From the NCBI GenBank assembly GCA_025935655.1, contig JAICUV010000237.1, forward strand, positions 1-5,324: a DNA stretch of 5,324 nucleotides. The letters are read 5' to 3'. The notes beneath the pieces are model-generated. The model ran no database searches. It was not told the origin of the DNA and saw only the letters and a program-made list of their open reading frames with translations. The stretch comes from Chloroflexota bacterium. GTDB lineage: Bacteria; Chloroflexota; Limnocylindria; Limnocylindrales; CSP1-4. Made by a program: the position numbers and the translations under genes. Shown here one piece after another: positions 1 to 4,871 of the stretch (the stretch's first letter is position 1; every line of letters starts with the position of its first letter).

Positions 1-67
1 ACACTCGGATTTGAACCGAGGACCTGCTGTTTACGAAACAGCTGCTCTACCACTGAGCTATGTCGGC
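1..67 (-). tRNA. trnT: tRNA-Thr (anticodon CGU), 3' end cut by window edge
   Basis: Read on the minus strand, this folds as a cloverleaf. The 5' acceptor strand GCCGACA (67-61) is followed by a D arm with stem GCTC/GAGC, an anticodon stem GCTGT/ACAGC around the seven-base loop TTCGTAA, and a T arm with stem CTCGG/CCGAG around TTCAAAT. The middle three bases of the anticodon loop are CGT, which reads ACG (threonine). The acceptor 3' strand begins TGT and should continue CGGC, but the window ends there. The last four paired bases, the discriminator and any encoded CCA are missing. The matching of both acceptor strands as far as visible makes the call secure. It is a gene cut by the window, not a degraded one. 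Confidence 0.95.
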
Positions 68-76
68 GCGGTGCGC

Positions 77-82
77 ATCTTA
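77..82 (-). promoter_or_regulatory. -10 element of the tRNA-Thr promoter
   Basis: The minus strand reads TAAGAT here, nine bases before the first base of the tRNA. This places a likely transcription start within a few bases of the mature 5' end, as is usual for bacterial tRNA genes. No convincing -35 hexamer lies 16-18 bases further upstream. The remaining bases up to the next gene (83-219) hold GC-rich self-complementary runs such as CCGGCCGG but no gene or clear terminator that I can support. Confidence 0.5.
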
Positions 83-219
83 GCAGCCCTCGGCGCGCAC
101 GGCAGTGACCCGATCGGGCCAGGTGCCGGCCGGCTCGCCTCCTCGATCGTGGTGACGGCGTCGATCGCCACCGTGGTCTCCGGCCGGCAAGGTCGTGCGC
201 GCCGTCAGCAGTCGGGTGG

Positions 220-678
220 CTAGATGAACCGTTCGAATGCCCGAGCGATCGCGGCCAGGCCGCCGTCCAGGTCCTCCGGGAGCCGGGTGCCGCCCGCCAG
301 CAGCGCCTCTTCCATGAGGGCCCGACGCCGCAGCACGACCTCGTTGCGCAATCGCCGTCCGGCGGGTGTGAGGGTGACGAGGGTGGCGCGCCGGTCCGCC
401 TCGTCCCGCACGCTGGTGACGAGGCCGTCACGTTCGAGGCGCCGGATGAGGCGGCTGGTCGACGGAAGCGACATCCCCACGGCGGTCGCCACGCCGCCCA
501 CCCGCGCCTGGTCCGCTCGCCCGATCACGACGAGGGCGCGCCACTGCAGGATGGTGAGCCCGCCTCCGGCCCCACCCGCGAGCGCGAGGGCGGTCAGGCC
601 GATCGCGCCGAACGTCAGGTCCTCGAGCGATTGAAGGACCTCCGCAGGCACTGCAGCGCCATCGGTCAAGGTTGTCAT
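220..678 (-). CDS. MarR-family winged-helix transcriptional regulator
   Basis: This is a 152-residue protein, the usual MarR length. An amphipathic N-terminal helix (about 13-35) and a helix containing LTILQWRALVVI (41-52) lead into the winged helix-turn-helix. The recognition helix is SLPSTSRLIRRLERDGLV (70-87), followed by the wing with the hallmark DEADRR (92-97) and the strand ATLVTLTPAGRRL. The C-terminal helix (about 111-152) would complete the dimer interface. MarR proteins normally bind palindromic operators as dimers and release DNA when a phenolic or other small ligand binds. The ligand here cannot be read from the sequence. ATG at 678 is chosen because it gives the normal N-terminal length. 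No Shine-Dalgarno precedes it, but TATCCT lies seven bases upstream, so the message may be leaderless. It sits 56 bases downstream of the GyrI-like gene on the same strand and may also be read from that transcript. Confidence 0.9.
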   Translation of the reverse strand: MTTLTDGAAVPAEVLQSLEDLTFGAIGLTALALAGGAGGGLTILQWRALVVIGRADQARVGGVATAVGMSLPSTSRLIRRLERDGLVTSVRDEADRRATLVTLTPAGRRLRNEVVLRRRALMEEALLAGGTRLPEDLDGGLAAIARAFERFI

Positions 679-685
679 GCGGCAA

Positions 686-691
686 AGGATA
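686..691 (-). promoter_or_regulatory. TANNNT -10-like element placed for a leaderless MarR mRNA
   Basis: TATCCT on the minus strand lies exactly seven bases before the ATG at 678, so transcription would start at or next to the start codon. There is no Shine-Dalgarno and no good -35. The same geometry occurs at three other genes in the window (see findings). The flanking plus-strand bases TTGTCAT (672-678) and ATACAA (689-694) form a loose inverted repeat that could be an autoregulatory site, but the match is poor. Confidence 0.4.
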
Positions 692-734
692 CAAGCGTGA
701 CGAGACCGGCCGGGCGGGGTGGCAGCCGTCCGGC

Positions 735-1352
735 TCAGGCGATCGGCTGGCGGACGATCGAGCGGCCTCGACCGGCGGGGACGTGGTCGGAATCCGCGAG
801 CTGGAGGATGTGCAGCGGTCCGGCCAGCGCACAGCCCTCCTCCGCGAGCACCTGCAGCAGCCTCGCGACCACCGCCGGCTCGCCCTGGTATCCGCCGACG
901 TGGAGCAGCTGCGCGACCGTTCCCTCGATGAACGTCACCGGTCGCAGGAGCTGGGTCTGCCTGCCAGCGAGGCGCCGTGTCTCGTCGATGGCCGCCTGCA
1001 CCATGTCATCGCCGGCCGCCGCGGGCAGCTCGATGAGCTGCCGCCAATGCCAGGTCGATCGATCCTCGAACGCTTCGGGCAGGTCCGCGAGCGCAACGGG
1101 GCGGGACGGCCACCAGCAGCACTCGGGCACCGCGGGCTTCGCCGGACCCGGGATGTGATCACGACGCAGCGCCACGCACAGGCGATCGACGGTCTCCTTC
1201 AGCGTCGACGCAGCGAGCCGGAAGTCATCGGCGCCCGGCTGGCCCATGCCGTCGATCGCGAGGAACCGGCGAGCGGGGATGGTGACGAAGACGGGGCGGT
1301 GGGTCGACGCATGCCGTCGCTCGAGGAAGCTGCTCGATGGCTGGATCGACAC
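735..1352 (-). CDS. GyrI-like small-molecule-binding domain protein (COG4832-like)
   Basis: This is a 205-residue protein resembling the stand-alone GyrI-like proteins of COG4832, which share a ligand-binding fold with SbmC/GyrI and the effector domain of BmrR-type regulators. Family landmarks appear in order: RRFLAIDGMGQPG (28-40), the paired tryptophans CWWP (79-82), WHWRQLIELP (101-110), HVGGYQGEPA (151-160, matching the family pattern H-x-G-x-Y-x-x-E-P), an acidic EE at 171-172, and the ending RSIVRQPIA (197-205). No DNA-binding domain is present, so it is likely a cytoplasmic binder or hydrolase of a small hydrophobic or cationic molecule. The substrate is unknown. The start is GTG at 1352, supported by GAGGAG eight bases upstream. 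It lies between two MarR genes on the same strand, suggesting that it binds, removes or reports a ligand sensed by one of them (inference). Confidence 0.85.
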   Translation of the reverse strand: MSIQPSSSFLERRHASTHRPVFVTIPARRFLAIDGMGQPGADDFRLAASTLKETVDRLCVALRRDHIPGPAKPAVPECCWWPSRPVALADLPEAFEDRSTWHWRQLIELPAAAGDDMVQAAIDETRRLAGRQTQLLRPVTFIEGTVAQLLHVGGYQGEPAVVARLLQVLAEEGCALAGPLHILQLADSDHVPAGRGRSIVRQPIA

Positions 1353-1360
1353 GGTGGCTT

Positions 1361-1366
1361 CTCCTC
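1361..1366 (-). promoter_or_regulatory. Ribosome binding site fixing the GTG start of the GyrI-like gene
   Basis: The minus strand reads GAGGAG followed by eight bases and then GTG at 1352. It is one of the clearest Shine-Dalgarno sequences in the window and supports a GTG start where no ATG is available nearby. Confidence 0.75.
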
Positions 1367-1494
1367 AGCTCCGGCTGCGGCCGCGGAACTGCTCCCGCTC
1401 ATGCCTGGAGCGACGTGGCCTCCACGGGAACAGGAGCGCCGCCCCTGGCAGCCTGGGACGCCGGCCCAGCCGCGAGCAGATATCGACGTTCAAG

Positions 1495-1529
1495 CAATGG
1501 TATACCAATGACAACTGCTGTGACAGCAA
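1495..1529 (-). promoter_or_regulatory. Candidate promoter/operator of the GyrI-like gene with two adjacent palindromes
   Basis: Two inverted repeats sit side by side. CAATGGTATACCAATG (1495-1510) has a perfect 10-base core TGGTATACCA (1498-1507). TGCTGTGACAGCA (1516-1528) is a perfect 13-base palindrome around one central base. Their centres are about 19-20 bases apart, close to two helical turns. On the minus strand, TTGCTG (1529-1524) could serve as a -35 and TATACC (1504-1499) as a -10, with a long 19-base spacer. TTGTCA (1514-1509) is an alternative -35 but has no good partner. The site lies just after the MarR stop at 1549 and about 140 bases before the GyrI-like start, so it most likely controls the latter. 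The palindromes are seen directly. The promoter assignment and any regulator are inferred. Confidence 0.45.
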
Positions 1530-1548
1530 GCCGCCGAGGATGACCCCG

Positions 1549-2004
1549 CTAGCGCTGGCCTCGTCGGACGGCGGCCTCGAGCGCCCGAGCCACCTCGTCC
1601 AGCGTCGAGGCGGCGCCCGACCCGAGGCTGGCGCCCTCGAGGGCGTCACTGAGCAGCTCCTGGCGCCGGCTCGAGATCTCGTCCCACACCCGTGCTCCCG
1701 CGGCCGTCGTCCTGGCCACCACGGCGCGCCGGTCGGCGAGCGCACCACGCTCGGTCCACACGAGTCCCTTCGCCTCGAGTCGCTGCACGAGCCGGGTCGT
1801 CGCCTGGGGGCGCGTTGAGGCGAGCTGGGCAAGGTCGAGCATCCGGATCCCGTCGGGCGCGGAGGCGACGAGGGCGAACATGCGGTACTGGCTGACAGAG
1901 AGCTCCCGCACCTCCGGGTGCACCTCCGCGAGGGCGCGGGTGGTGATCGCTCCGCTGTAGATGGTGATGCGCTCCAGGCTGCGGATCACCTCGTCGTCCG
2001 GCAT
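1549..2004 (-). CDS. MarR-family winged-helix transcriptional regulator (second copy)
   Basis: This is a 151-residue protein of standard MarR size. N-terminal helices (about 4-27) carry LERITIYSGAITTRALAEV. SVSQYRMFALVASAPDGIRM (36-55) leads to the winged helix, where LAQLASTRPQATTRLVQRLE (58-77) covers the turn and recognition helix. The wing carries GALADRRAVVARTTAAG (87-103), including the family DRR at 91-93. A long C-terminal helix follows. It has the same layout as the regulator at 220-678, but the two diverge too much to be a recent duplicate. ATG at 2004 lacks a Shine-Dalgarno but follows TACTAT by six bases, fitting a leaderless mRNA. It is transcribed divergently from the exported-protein gene at 2173, so it probably represses itself and that neighbour through the palindromes between them (inference). 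The inducing ligand is unknown. Confidence 0.9.
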   Translation of the reverse strand: MPDDEVIRSLERITIYSGAITTRALAEVHPEVRELSVSQYRMFALVASAPDGIRMLDLAQLASTRPQATTRLVQRLEAKGLVWTERGALADRRAVVARTTAAGARVWDEISSRRQELLSDALEGASLGSGAASTLDEVARALEAAVRRGQR

Positions 2005-2010
2005 CGCGAG

Positions 2011-2016
2011 ATAGTA
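2011..2016 (-). promoter_or_regulatory. TANNNT -10-like element for the second MarR gene
   Basis: TACTAT on the minus strand, six bases before the ATG at 2004, with no Shine-Dalgarno between them. This would start transcription at about the A of the start codon. No recognisable -35 lies 17-18 bases upstream. Confidence 0.45.
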
Positions 2017-2069
2017 CGAGCCGTGCAGGCACGATGAGTGCCCACGGCGACAATGTTACAGAGGACAAC

Positions 2070-2098
2070 TTGTGCTGAATGGCACCTAGTGCCATGAT
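2070..2098 (+). promoter_or_regulatory. Candidate promoter of the exported-protein gene
   Basis: TTGTGC (2070-2075) and CATGAT (2093-2098) are separated by exactly 17 bases. They match the sigma-70 consensus hexamers at three and four of six positions. Transcription would start near 2105 and give a leader of about 68 bases ending in a strong Shine-Dalgarno. The spacer is occupied by a 17-base inverted repeat. A nine-base palindrome ACAACTTGT (2065-2073) overlaps the -35. The hexamer matches are only moderate, so the correct spacing and the embedded operator carry most of the weight. Confidence 0.4.
2079..2095. promoter_or_regulatory. Perfect inverted repeat, probable operator
   Basis: ATGGCAC and GTGCCAT form perfect seven-base arms around the spacer CTA. 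The repeat is 17 bases long, the typical size of a dimeric repressor site. It lies in the divergent region between the MarR gene ending its reverse reading at 2004 and the exported-protein gene at 2173, and fills the gap between the possible -35 and -10 of the latter. Binding there would block RNA polymerase. The adjacent MarR protein is the natural candidate to bind it (inference). Confidence 0.55.
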
Positions 2099-2161
2099 GC
2101 CAAACGGCAGGGCCGGGCCCCAGACGCGGGCCGTCGATCCCGGGGATCCCCTGCTGGTAGT

Positions 2162-2167
2162 GGAGGT
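2162..2167 (+). promoter_or_regulatory. Ribosome binding site of the exported-protein gene
   Basis: GGAGGT lies five bases before the ATG at 2173. This near-ideal Shine-Dalgarno decides the start in favour of 2173 over the ATG at 2079, which opens only an overlapping frame without family features. Confidence 0.8.
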
Positions 2168-2172
2168 CGGGC

Positions 2173-2658
2173 ATGCGTCCCGTTCGGATCCTCATCGTCG
2201 CCGCCCTGCTGGCGCTCTCGTCGCTCTCCGTCGGGGCGAGTGGCGTGCTCGCCTACGGTCACGCCGACCAGCCGCTGGCCCAGCTCGAGCTGTCGGCGAA
2301 CTGCGTGAACCGGAACTCGCCGCTGTGCGCGCCGGACGCCCTGGGCCTCGGCGGCATCTGGGTGTGGGTCGAGGTCGATGCCGGCGGGACCGCCGACGTC
2401 GCTGGCGCTGCCTGCCAGCACATGCCGGGAGTCTTCGGGGGAGCGGAGTCGATCCGGGGCGAGATGTCGTGGGTGGACTTCTCGGGCACGGCGGACGACC
2501 TCGCGGCCGCCTATCCCGGCGTGTTCGTCGTCGGCACCGACCCGCACGGCAAGTACTACGTCCTGCCCGACCTGGGCTTCGCATTCCCGCAGACCACGGG
2601 CCACTACTCGCTGACGCTCGACAAGGGCGTGTTCCTCCAGTCGCAGGTCGCCCCGTAG
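2173..2658 (+). CDS. Small exported protein of unknown function
   Basis: This is a 161-residue protein with a clear signal peptide: positively charged MRPVR, then a hydrophobic stretch (6-20), then a probable cleavage after VLA at 25-27. The mature part of about 134 residues has no further membrane segment and no lipobox. Visible landmarks are ANCVNRNSPLC (42-52), the glycine- and tryptophan-rich GLGGIWVWVEVD (58-69), a third cysteine at 81, and a later aromatic stretch KYYVLPDLGFAFPQTTGHYS (127-146). The spaced glycines and alternating hydrophobics suggest a small beta-rich secreted domain. With three cysteines, one disulfide is possible. I do not recognise a characterised family and assign no activity. 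It is the only plus-strand gene in the left half, divergent from a MarR gene and preceded by an operator-like repeat, so its expression is probably conditional (inference). Confidence 0.8.
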   Translation: MRPVRILIVAALLALSSLSVGASGVLAYGHADQPLAQLELSANCVNRNSPLCAPDALGLGGIWVWVEVDAGGTADVAGAACQHMPGVFGGAESIRGEMSWVDFSGTADDLAAAYPGVFVVGTDPHGKYYVLPDLGFAFPQTTGHYSLTLDKGVFLQSQVAP

Positions 2659-2720
2659 GTTCGATCGAGGTACCCGTCCGGCGTGGCGGCTGGCGAGGGC
2701 GGACGAAGGGACGCTGCCGA

Positions 2721-2763
2721 GGCCCGTGGGCGCTAACCCGCGGGTTCGGCGGCGCCCACGGCC
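2721..2763. terminator. GC-rich compound hairpin, possible terminator without a T-tract
   Basis: CGTGGGCGC (2725-2733) pairs perfectly with GCGCCCACG (2752-2760), and a further pair or more extends it outward. Inside the loop, AACCCGCGGGTT (2735-2746) is itself a perfect palindrome, giving a hairpin within a hairpin. It lies about 65 bases after the stop of the exported-protein gene and could end its transcript. Neither strand has a run of T after the stem, so intrinsic termination would be weak. It also covers the stop codon of the EF-hand remnant on the opposite strand. Confidence 0.4.
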
Positions 2764-2903
2764 TCCTCGCGCGAGATCCGGGCGATCAGCTCGTCGCGTG
2801 ACAGGTCGCCGTCCGCCGACGCATCCATGCGGCCGAAGAGGTCGATCAGGCGGGCGGTGCCCTCGACGCGTCTCGCCGATGTCGATCCCGTTCGGAGTGA
2901 CGA
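2733..2903 (-). pseudogene. Remnant of an EF-hand calcium-binding protein gene
   Basis: A minus-strand frame is open from just after a TGA at 2904-2906 to a TAG at 2733-2735 (56 codons). It encodes a textbook EF-hand: entering helix GTARLIDLFGRM, loop DASADGDLSRDE (2825-2790) with D, S, D at positions 1, 3 and 5, the invariant G at 6, a hydrophobic L at 8 and E at 12, then exiting helix ELIARISREEA. No ATG, GTG or TTG precedes the entering helix. The only ATG (2828) would start directly before the loop and leave out that helix. A neighbouring frame opening with GTG at 2907 reads TPNGIDIGE, suggestive of a degraded first EF-hand joined through a frameshift near 2885. I therefore read it as a 5'-broken gene 67 bases downstream of the META lipoprotein. 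A non-canonical start or a sequencing frameshift would be alternatives. Confidence 0.5.
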
Positions 2904-2969
2904 TCACCCCTCGAGGTCAACGGTGCGGCGATCGGTGATGCGATCCGGCTCCGCAGCCTGCCGCTCGCC

Positions 2970-3743
2970 CTACGGCTTCGCCACCAGGACGACCTGGATG
3001 GCGCCCGACGCGTCACGCAGGGTCACCTTGCCGCCCGAGGACTCCACGGTCGACGGCGTCTGCAGCGCCGCGAGGAACTGGGTCTCCTGGTCCATCACCG
3101 GCTGCTCGCACGCCTTCATCGTCCCGGCGAGCGGGCCCACGGCCACCTTGACCCCGTCGAGCGTGTAGCCGCCAGTGAAGGTGTTGCAGCCGCTGTTGCC
3201 GGACGCCGTGTCCGCGGTGAAGGTCACGGTGAGCGCGGTCCCCGCGATCGGCGACACGACCGCCTGTGCGCCGTTGTTGTAGCCGGTGATCCGCCACTCC
3301 CCCGCGAGCGGGTTGGCGGGACCGGCCTTGAACTCGAGGATCGTGGCGCCCGACGCGTCGAAGATCGTCAGCGTGTCCGCGGTCGCCGTGAAGGTCGCCG
3401 CGTTCGCGAGGTTGGCCAGGTACGCCTGCTCGACGGCGGACGCGGGCCCCTCGCAGGCCATCTCCGTGGACGCGAGCGGCCCCACCTTGAGCGTCGATCC
3501 CGCGACCGTCGCCGGTCCCGTGTAGGCGTTGCAGCCACCGGAGCCCGCGACCGCGCCGCCCTTGAACGTCGCGTCCACGTGGACGCCGCCCGGGACCCCG
3601 GTCGCCGCGCCCGCCACGGCCTGCGAGGTGAGCTGCCAGGTCGGGCCTTCGATGGTGCCGCCGGTTCCGCCGCCGGCCGCGGCGCACCCGCCGACCGACG
3701 CGACGACCGCGGCGACAAGGACGGCTCCGATGACGTTGCGCAC
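2970..3743 (-). CDS. Lipoprotein with two tandem META (HslJ-type) domains
   Basis: This is a 257-residue predicted lipoprotein. The signal peptide VIGAVLVAAVVASVGGC ends in the lipobox VGGC with the lipidated cysteine at 20, followed by a flexible G/A/T linker. Two META (DUF306) domains follow. Domain 1 (about 33-140) has GPTWQLTS (33-40), SGGCNAYTG (68-76), VGPLASTEMACEGP (87-100) and LTIFDASGATILEF (125-138). Domain 2 (about 147-257) has GEWRITGY (148-155), SGCNTFTGGY (184-193), VGPLAGTMKACEQP (202-215), an EtqFL-type helix (220-224) and VTLRDASGAIQVVL (240-253). These match the META pattern W...GCN-x-(Y/F)-x-G...T-x-x-x-C...E. E. coli HslJ, a single-domain relative, is an outer-membrane-associated protein linked to novobiocin resistance, but the biochemical role of the fold is unknown. 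The start is GTG at 3743, with AAGGGG six bases upstream. The protein should sit anchored on the outer face of the cytoplasmic membrane or in the envelope. It lies 127 bases downstream of the CDF gene. Confidence 0.9.
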   Translation of the reverse strand: MRNVIGAVLVAAVVASVGGCAAAGGGTGGTIEGPTWQLTSQAVAGAATGVPGGVHVDATFKGGAVAGSGGCNAYTGPATVAGSTLKVGPLASTEMACEGPASAVEQAYLANLANAATFTATADTLTIFDASGATILEFKAGPANPLAGEWRITGYNNGAQAVVSPIAGTALTVTFTADTASGNSGCNTFTGGYTLDGVKVAVGPLAGTMKACEQPVMDQETQFLAALQTPSTVESSGGKVTLRDASGAIQVVLVAKP

Positions 3744-3788
3744 GTGGATCCCCTTCGCGAAGCCCCGCGTGACGACGGGGTCGGCGGG

Positions 3789-3797
3789 AGGGTAGCA
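3789..3797 (-). promoter_or_regulatory. Extended -10 element for the META lipoprotein gene
   Basis: The minus strand reads TGCTACCCT, an extended -10 (TGN followed by TACCCT). It would start transcription near 3782 and give a leader of about 39 bases. That leader contains a small hairpin, CCCCG/CGGGG (3763-3767 with 3776-3780), and the perfect palindrome CTTCGCGAAG (3753-3762) overlapping the Shine-Dalgarno AAGGGG (3755-3750). No strong -35 is seen, as is common for extended -10 promoters. Confidence 0.4.
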
Positions 3798-3870
3798 GGT
3801 GGTCGCGTCATCGAACCGAACGGGCGCATCGGGAGACTGGTGCCAGCACCGCCGTCGCCCGACGCGGACG

Positions 3871-4770
3871 TCAGGCGTGCGCGCGCTCCTCGAGCCGCCG
3901 CCGGTCCACCGTCTCCAGCTGGAAGGTGCTGTGCTCGATGTCGAAGTCGTCCGACAGGCAGCCGCACAGCGCGTCGAGCACGCGTGACGGCACCGCGTCC
4001 TCGCTGATCACCACGTGGGCCGACACGACGTTCATCCCCGACGTGATGGTCCAGGCGTGGAGGTCGTGGCAGTCCACCACCCCCGGCGCGTCGAGGATGT
4101 GCCGGCGGACGTGGTCCATGTCGACGCCCTTGGGCGTCGACTCCAGGAGCACGTTGGTCGCGTCGCGCAGCAGCGACAGGGTGCGCGGGAGGATCAGGAT
4201 CCCGATCACGACCGAGGCGACCACGTCCGCCCACCACCACCCGGTCAGCGCGATCACGATCGCCGCGACGATGACCGCCGCGGAGCCCGCGAGGTCGCCC
4301 ATGACCTCCAGGTAGGCGCCGCGCATGTTGAGGCTCGTCGCCTGCGCCTCGCGCAGCACGAACAGCGAGATCCCATTCGCGACGAGGCCGACGACCGCGA
4401 AGGCGAGCATCGCGCCGGCCGCGATGTCCGGCGGCTGTGACAGCCGCTGCCAGGCCTCGATGAGCACGAACGCCGCGATGAGCAGGAGCAGGACCGCGTT
4501 GGCGACCGCCGCGAGGATCTCCAGCCGCAGGTAGCCGAAGGTGCGGCTGCTCGTCGCCGGCCGTTGCGCAACCCGGATGGCGAAGAGGGCGAGCGTGATC
4601 CCCGCGGCGTCCGTGAACACGTGGCCGGCGTCGGCGAGGAGCGCCAGGCTGTTGGCGACCGCCGCGCCCACGAGCTCCACGAAGAGCGTGGTGAGCGACA
4701 GCCCGAGGACGACGGCGAGGCGGCGGATGTTCTGGTTCGCCGCGGACGCGTGGCTGTGGTCGTGACCCAT
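3871..4770 (-). CDS. Cation diffusion facilitator (CDF) metal exporter, CzcD/ZitB-like
   Basis: This is a 299-residue inner-membrane antiporter of the CDF family, which exports divalent metals such as Zn, Co, Cd or Mn in exchange for protons. A short histidine-rich tail MGHDHSH is followed by six membrane segments at about 18-38, 41-66, 84-105, 116-139, 158-177 and 179-196. The cytoplasmic domain (about 205-290) has the family stretch DCHDLHAWTITSGMNVVSAHV (233-253) and HSTFQLE (280-286). The transport site pairs H50-x-x-x-D54 in segment 2 with E155-x-x-x-D159 in segment 5, where CzcD- and ZitB-type zinc exporters normally have H and D. The start is ATG at 4770 because MGHDHSH is a typical CDF opening. 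The frame stays open back to 4878, but that extension is arginine-rich, unlike the family, and runs through a transcription terminator. There is no Shine-Dalgarno. TACAGT seven bases upstream fits a leaderless mRNA. Confidence 0.93.
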   Translation of the reverse strand: MGHDHSHASAANQNIRRLAVVLGLSLTTLFVELVGAAVANSLALLADAGHVFTDAAGITLALFAIRVAQRPATSSRTFGYLRLEILAAVANAVLLLLIAAFVLIEAWQRLSQPPDIAAGAMLAFAVVGLVANGISLFVLREAQATSLNMRGAYLEVMGDLAGSAAVIVAAIVIALTGWWWADVVASVVIGILILPRTLSLLRDATNVLLESTPKGVDMDHVRRHILDAPGVVDCHDLHAWTITSGMNVVSAHVVISEDAVPSRVLDALCGCLSDDFDIEHSTFQLETVDRRRLEERAHA

Positions 4771-4777
4771 CGCGTTG

Positions 4778-4783
4778 ACTGTA
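4778..4783 (-). promoter_or_regulatory. TANNNT -10-like element for the CDF gene
   Basis: TACAGT on the minus strand lies seven bases before the ATG at 4770, with no Shine-Dalgarno. It lies downstream of the intrinsic terminator at 4816-4871, so if used it would give a CDF transcript independent of that terminator. No clear -35 is present. Confidence 0.45.
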
Positions 4784-4815
4784 ACGACTCCACCCCGCGG
4801 CGGGCGCCGGGCACG

Positions 4816-4871
4816 AAAAAAGAGCCTCGCGCTGCCACACCGCCGGGGGAACGGATGTCTGCGCGAGGCTC
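4816..4871 (-). terminator. Strong Rho-independent terminator, minus strand, with no evident upstream gene
   Basis: On the minus strand GAGCCTCGCGC (4871-4861) pairs perfectly over 11 bases with GCGCGAGGCTC (4832-4822) and is followed at once by six T (4821-4816). The 28-base loop can pair further, CCG with CGG and ACA with TGT. This is the strongest terminator in the window, and it works only in the minus direction. Upstream on that strand there are only about 130 non-coding bases before the start of a gene on the opposite strand. The transcript it ends must therefore begin in that gap or run antisense to the ROK gene. It ends 45 bases before the CDF start codon. Confidence 0.85.

Noticed and set aside
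1..67. tRNA-Thr as an integration (att) site for a mobile element
   Set aside because: The tRNA 3' end, where most integrases act, is outside the window. No integrase and no second copy of the T-arm sequence are visible.
120..190. Repeated CCGGCCGGC near 126-133 and 180-188 as a functional direct repeat
   Set aside because: It is a short self-complementary GC string of the kind expected by chance in this composition, with no nearby feature that it would serve.
672..1511. 279-codon plus-strand open frame over the GyrI-like gene
   Set aside because: The opposite strand has a convincing GyrI-like protein with GTG start and Shine-Dalgarno. The plus frame shows no recognisable feature.
2086..2907. 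Long open frame on the minus strand opposite the exported-protein gene
   Set aside because: It is rich in Arg, Gly and Pro and lies antisense to a gene with a signal peptide and Shine-Dalgarno. Its composition is that of a GC-rich shadow frame.
3368..4840. 490-codon minus-strand open frame spanning the CDF and META genes
   Set aside because: It overlaps both genes in another frame, consists largely of Arg, Ala, Gly and Pro, and has no domain. The two real genes have clear family motifs.
4816..4871. Terminator for a plus-strand transcript
   Set aside because: The A-run lies before the stem on the plus strand and no T-run follows it, so it acts only in the minus direction.
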